From: an uncultured Bacteroidales bacterium
GTDB lineage: Bacteria > Bacteroidota > Bacteroidia > Bacteroidales > Paludibacteraceae
DNA length: 9,556 nt
Assembly (NCBI GenBank): GCA_903929065.1
Contig: CAIYTJ010000145.1
Location: forward strand, 1 to 9,556
Direction of reading: 5' to 3'
Shown here one piece after another: positions 6,632-9,556 of this stretch (the stretch's first letter is position 1; each line of letters opens with the position of its first letter). A program made the translations under genes and the position numbers. The notes beneath the pieces are model-generated. The model was not told the origin of the DNA. It saw only the letters and a program-made list of their open reading frames with translations, and ran no database searches.

Positions 6632-6727
6632 TCTATATCTTCGTTTTTAACATCACAAAACTCACAACAACACCCTAAAACTTCAATATCTTTTTCATCG
6701 AAATTTTTTAAATTAGTGTGTTTTTTT
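6628..6727 (-). other. Frame-shifted coding-like extension of the upstream glycosyltransferase, with Cys cluster
   Basis: After the A7 run (T7 on the + strand at 6721-6727), the frame one base on from the annotated gene is open through to TGA at 6628-6630. It encodes 28 residues from AAT onward, ending in VLGCCCEFCDVKNEDIE. Codon use (GAT, GAA, AAA, TGT, TTA) looks like that of the neighbours. There is no ATG, GTG or TTG in frame, so it cannot easily be a free small gene. Its stop overlaps the next gene's start as ATGA, the normal form of translational coupling. If the A run were six, the glycosyltransferase would be 297 residues and would absorb this stretch. The reading frames are seen directly; the cause (slippage, mutation or sequencing error) is inference. 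Confidence 0.6.
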
Positions 6728-7522
6728 ATTCTCTATCGAATAATATAATGAAATAAATTTATTTGGAATAAGTACATATAATTTTGTAATAATAATTGAA
6801 GGAATATCCACATAAAAATATCTCCATGAGAAATTCTTGCATCTTGCTTTATAATTGTAAGAGAAATGTTCTCTACTCCTTTTTTTAGCTAAATCGCCTG
6901 ATATTCTGAAAAACAGAAAGTTATCTGAAAGATTTGCTAACTTAAATCCATTATTTCTTAACCTAAACCAAAAATCTATATCTTCAGATTTTAAGAAAGA
7001 CTCATCATAAAATAACTTTTTATCTATAATTGTTCTACGGAACATGACTGTAGGATGAGCAACCGGACTGCGAAAAATACCACCTATTTGTAATAAGAAT
7101 TTACCACTATAATAATTCCGGTGCGATATGACATCTCCTGTTTCATTTATAATCTGCATATTACCACCTATAACATCAACTTCATTATTCGAGTCTAAAT
7201 GGTTAACTTGTTTCTCAAGCCGATCCTCAAAAGAAATATCATCACCATCCATTCTGGCAATATATTGTCCTTTTGCAGCCAATAACCCCCTATTCAGAGC
7301 AGGGACAAATCCCATTCTGGTTTTGTCTCTTATTATTATTACTCTTTGATCTTTTGTATAAAAATCAATAGCTCCAATTGTATCTTTGTTAGTACTATCA
7401 TCGATTATTATTAATTCAAAATCTTTGAAACTCTGATTTAATATACTTTCAATTGCATCATTTATATAATTGACTGGCTCGTTGAAAGTGGCCATAATGA
7501 CAGATACTAAAGGATTTTTCAT
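6713..7522 (-). CDS. Family 2 glycosyltransferase (269 aa as written; possible frameshift at 3' end)
   Basis: GT-A glycosyltransferase: VSVIMATFNEPVNYI at 6-20, IIIDDSTNKDT at 38-48, and the metal-binding MDGDD at 91-95, in the common order RMDGDDISFEDRLEKQ. AHPTVMFRR at 155-163 and SEDIDFWFRL at 179-188 mark the acceptor side and likely catalytic acid cluster. It sits 12 bases after gmhA and is the first transferase behind the heptose genes, so heptosyl transfer is an obvious but unproven guess. The stop at 6713-6715 comes directly after an A7 run. With one A fewer the product would be 297 residues and end in the ATGA overlap with the next gene. Strongly AT-rich. Confidence 0.88.
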   Translation of the reverse strand: MKNPLVSVIMATFNEPVNYINDAIESILNQSFKDFELIIIDDSTNKDTIGAIDFYTKDQRVIIIRDKTRMGFVPALNRGLLAAKGQYIARMDGDDISFEDRLEKQVNHLDSNNEVDVIGGNMQIINETGDVISHRNYYSGKFLLQIGGIFRSPVAHPTVMFRRTIIDKKLFYDESFLKSEDIDFWFRLRNNGFKLANLSDNFLFFRISGDLAKKRSREHFSYNYKARCKNFSWRYFYVDIPSIIITKLYVLIPNKFISLYYSIENKKTH

Positions 7523-7534
7523 TTTTTAGATAAA

Positions 7535-8092
7535 TTAGTTGTTCAAAATACTCATTATGCAATGATCCAAAACCATATGTAAATCCTCAGTAATCTGCAT
7601 ATCATCAATAGGTATGTGAACATTGTGTTGGCAAATCATTTTTACATTTCCTCCTGAGTAACCAGTAAGCCCAATTGTAAATGCGCCATTACTATTAGCA
7701 TATTCTAAAGCTTTTACAACATTTTTGGAATTTCCAGATCCTGAAATACCAATAACCAAATCACCTTTTTGCATGAAATTTCTCAAAGGACCAACAAATA
7801 TTTCATCATAACCTAAATCATTTGCGTAGGCCATCATAGTTGGAATATTATCATTTAAACATATAAACTTAAACATTTTTTCTCGCCCAAAAGAAATTCC
7901 CTTATTAAAATCGCAACAAAAATGGGATGCTGTTGATGCAGAACCACCATTTCCCATTATAAAAACAGTCTTGCCATCCTCTTTTGCATTAAGCAAAATG
8001 CTCATAAGTTGATTTATATCCTCTTTTGATATTGCATCAATCGTTTGTTTTAAACGATTAAAATACACAGATATTTCATTAATGTAATTCAT
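7535..8092 (-). CDS. gmhA: Sedoheptulose-7-phosphate isomerase (phosphoheptose isomerase), GmhA-type SIS protein
   Basis: First step of heptose synthesis: sedoheptulose 7-phosphate to D-glycero-D-manno-heptose 7-phosphate, in the cytosol as a tetramer. The 185-residue SIS domain has MGNGGSAS at 46-53 and GISGSGNSKN at 115-124 for phosphate binding. His57 matches the metal-binding His61 of E. coli GmhA, and His177 (VLDHCIM) matches the catalytic His180. At the position of the catalytic Glu65 of E. coli (His+4) this protein has Asp61, which I believe is usual in the GDP-heptose subgroup. It lies between hddA (17-base gap) and a glycosyltransferase (12-base gap), plainly one operon. Co-location with hddA makes GmhA more likely than another SIS sugar isomerase. 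Confidence 0.92.
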   Translation of the reverse strand: MNYINEISVYFNRLKQTIDAISKEDINQLMSILLNAKEDGKTVFIMGNGGSASTASHFCCDFNKGISFGREKMFKFICLNDNIPTMMAYANDLGYDEIFVGPLRNFMQKGDLVIGISGSGNSKNVVKALEYANSNGAFTIGLTGYSGGNVKMICQHNVHIPIDDMQITEDLHMVLDHCIMSILNN

Positions 8093-8109
8093 TTATTAAA
8101 ATAATTAAA

Positions 8110-9099
8110 TCATAAGTTGTCATCCATATATATAATTTTTGATCCGCATGAATCAAAATTAAATTGCATCTCATTCAAATATTGCATGGTTTTTCGAAAA
8201 GAATCTTGTTTTTCAGTAGGACAATAAAATAATAAAAATCCTGCACCACCTGCACCTAACAATTTTCCTCCTAAAGCGCCAGCCTTAATTCCTTTTTTGT
8301 AGATTTCATCAATATAATCATTAGATATTCCAGATGACAAACTTTTTTTCATTAACCAGCCTTCATGCAAATATCTTCCAAAATCATCAATATCATTATT
8401 CTCCAGAGCTGATTTTAATTGAAAAGCTTGTTGCACCATCTGTTTTTGAATCTCAAATTCTTGAGAACCAATAATACTTTGTTGGTGCTGTTGATCTCTT
8501 AAAATATCATTAGCAGAATGTTCTCCTCCTATATGTATCATTATTAGATTATCCTGTAGTTTTCTTTTCATTTCAGGTTTCATAATAATCTTTTCCACTT
8601 TTACAGATTCATCTCCATAAAAAGTAATGAAATTTAATCCTCCAAAAGCGGCTGCATATTGATCTTGTTTACCAATAAGGCTTCCTACTTTATTTATCTC
8701 TATATCACTCGCTAATTCTGCAAGTCTTTCACAACTTATGGCTCTATTTAAGTAAGCTTTAATGACGTTTAACAAACCAACTGTAAATGAACTACTTGAT
8801 CCAAGACCTGTACCAGCAGGAACATCAGCAATTGAATTTAAATCAACCCCCGTTAAATTGTAATGTGATAGAACTTCTCTAAATATTGGGTGATTGATAT
8901 TATTTATTTCACCTACTAATTCCGTTTTTGAGTATTTTAATTGAATTTTATTTTTATCAAAGAAAGGATGAATAGCAATGTACATGTATTTATCAATGGT
9001 TGTACTTACAACAGCTCCCAATTCTCTTCTATAAAATGAAGGCAAGTCTGATCCACCACCGGAAAATGATATACGAAAAGGTGTTCTTGATATAATCAT
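8110..9099 (-). CDS. hddA: D-glycero-alpha-D-manno-heptose 7-phosphate kinase (GHMP kinase)
   Basis: Phosphorylates D-glycero-D-manno-heptose 7-phosphate at C1 to the alpha-1,7-bisphosphate, using ATP. The 329-residue length is normal for the family. The N-terminus IISRTPFRISFSGGGSDLP (2-20) is diagnostic for HddA/FucK-type GHMP sugar kinases. The ATP-binding motif 2, DVPAGTGLGSSSS, is at 92-104, and motif 3, KLLGAGGAGFLLF, is at about 279-291. The ATG at 9097-9099 gives the canonical N-terminus. Spacing is tight: 5 bases from gmhB upstream and 17 to gmhA downstream. A GHMP kinase here, rather than a ribokinase-like HldE, points to the GDP-alpha-heptose route instead of the ADP-beta-heptose route for inner-core LPS. 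An L-fucose or other sugar kinase is possible by domain alone, but the neighbours argue against it. Confidence 0.92.
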   Translation of the reverse strand: MIISRTPFRISFSGGGSDLPSFYRRELGAVVSTTIDKYMYIAIHPFFDKNKIQLKYSKTELVGEINNINHPIFREVLSHYNLTGVDLNSIADVPAGTGLGSSSSFTVGLLNVIKAYLNRAISCERLAELASDIEINKVGSLIGKQDQYAAAFGGLNFITFYGDESVKVEKIIMKPEMKRKLQDNLIMIHIGGEHSANDILRDQQHQQSIIGSQEFEIQKQMVQQAFQLKSALENNDIDDFGRYLHEGWLMKKSLSSGISNDYIDEIYKKGIKAGALGGKLLGAGGAGFLLFYCPTEKQDSFRKTMQYLNEMQFNFDSCGSKIIYMDDNL

Positions 9100-9104
9100 T
9101 GTAT

Positions 9105-9556
9105 TTATATTAGTTGTTTTAATGCATTCAGGAGTGCATAAGATTTGTTTTGTTCTATCAATATTGTTGTTTTAACGCCAGCATTTTTACCTGCCAACAC
9201 ATCACTTTCACGATCTCCGATCATTATAGAATTAGCAATATCTATATTCCAGTCGTTTACAGCTTCTAAAAGCATTCCTGCAGCAGGTTTTCGGCAATTA
9301 CAGTTGATTTTATATTCTTTTCTTTCTTCAGGATATCCTGCATCAGGGTGATGAGGACAAAAATAAATTGCGTTTAAGTAAGCCTGTTTTTCGCCTAATA
9401 AAGTTTCCAGCTTAGCATGAATAAATGCCAGATCTTCAAGTGTACAAAGGTTTCTCGCAATAACGGGTTGATTTGTAACGACTATAGCCAAATACCCTTT
9501 ATCGTTAATATATTTAATTGCATCACCGGCACCTTCTATTAATTCCAGTTGATCAA
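9105..9556 (-). CDS. gmhB: D-glycero-D-manno-heptose 1,7-bisphosphate phosphatase (5' end beyond right edge)
   Basis: HAD-family phosphatase removing the C7 phosphate of heptose 1,7-bisphosphate. The frame is open to the window edge: upstream of the apparent TTG at 9489-9491 it reads DQLELIEGAGDAIKYINDKG, a normal GmhB sequence, so the start lies outside. 149 residues are visible. HAD motif II is VVTNQP; the motif III Lys is in CRKPAAGM (about 9273-9296); motif IV GDRESD is at 9201-9218. The zinc-loop ligands Cys-Pro-His-His (about 9348-9359) and Cys-Asn-Cys (9294-9302) are present. Only the first part with the nucleophile DxD is missing. Compared with E. coli GmhB, about 27 residues are lacking, unless it is fused to the nucleotidyltransferase HddC, which would lie beyond the edge. 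The histidinol-phosphatase HisB-N is the nearest alternative; the heptose genes favour GmhB. Confidence 0.9.
   Translation of the reverse strand, partial: DQLELIEGAGDAIKYINDKGYLAIVVTNQPVIARNLCTLEDLAFIHAKLETLLGEKQAYLNAIYFCPHHPDAGYPEERKEYKINCNCRKPAAGMLLEAVNDWNIDIANSIMIGDRESDVLAGKNAGVKTTILIEQNKSYALLNALKQLI

Noticed and set aside
6682..6702. ATG-started seven-codon frame in the gap between two glycosyltransferases
   Set aside because: MKKILKF is too short, and the overlapping frame that joins the upstream gene explains the region better.

Overview
The window looks like part of an AT-rich Bacteroidota chromosome, most likely order Bacteroidales. The HtpG sequence has the character of Bacteroidales HtpG. 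A textbook Bacteroidota promoter (TTTG, 20 bases, TAnnTTTG) stands at 3030-3061, and start codons lack clear Shine-Dalgarno sequences. No rRNA, tRNA, CRISPR array or insertion sequence is visible.

Left part (1-2955, + strand): the 3' part of a DUF4145-type gene with an N-terminal zinc ribbon runs in from the left edge and is closed by a strong terminator. htpG (Hsp90) follows, behind a sequence that resembles a sigma-54 promoter. After htpG come an imperfect REP-like palindrome and a strong terminator.

Middle (3030-4458, + strand): a two-gene unit encodes a small PchB-like AroQ chorismate mutase (TTG start) and a DRE-TIM/HMGL-type aldolase. It ends in a hairpin that can serve both strands.

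Right part (4478-9556, - strand): one convergent block, read from right to left: gmhB (cut by the right edge), hddA, gmhA, three family-2 glycosyltransferases and marC. GmhA, HddA and GmhB are three of the four enzymes that turn sedoheptulose 7-phosphate into GDP-D-glycero-alpha-D-manno-heptose. The missing nucleotidyltransferase HddC would be expected beyond the right edge. The three glycosyltransferases probably build a surface glycan that contains heptose or receives it. Most of this block is clearly more AT-rich than htpG and the aldolase gene. marC is probably an unrelated housekeeping membrane gene at its end.

The most unusual point is the end of the first glycosyltransferase of the block (6713-7522). 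Its stop codon follows a run of seven A. One A fewer would extend the protein by about 28 residues, including a Cys-Cys-Cys-Glu-Phe-Cys cluster, and would end exactly in an ATGA overlap with the next glycosyltransferase. This suggests slippage, phase variation, a recent frameshift or a sequencing error. The other points worth following are the sigma-54-like htpG promoter and the chorismate mutase/aldolase pair.
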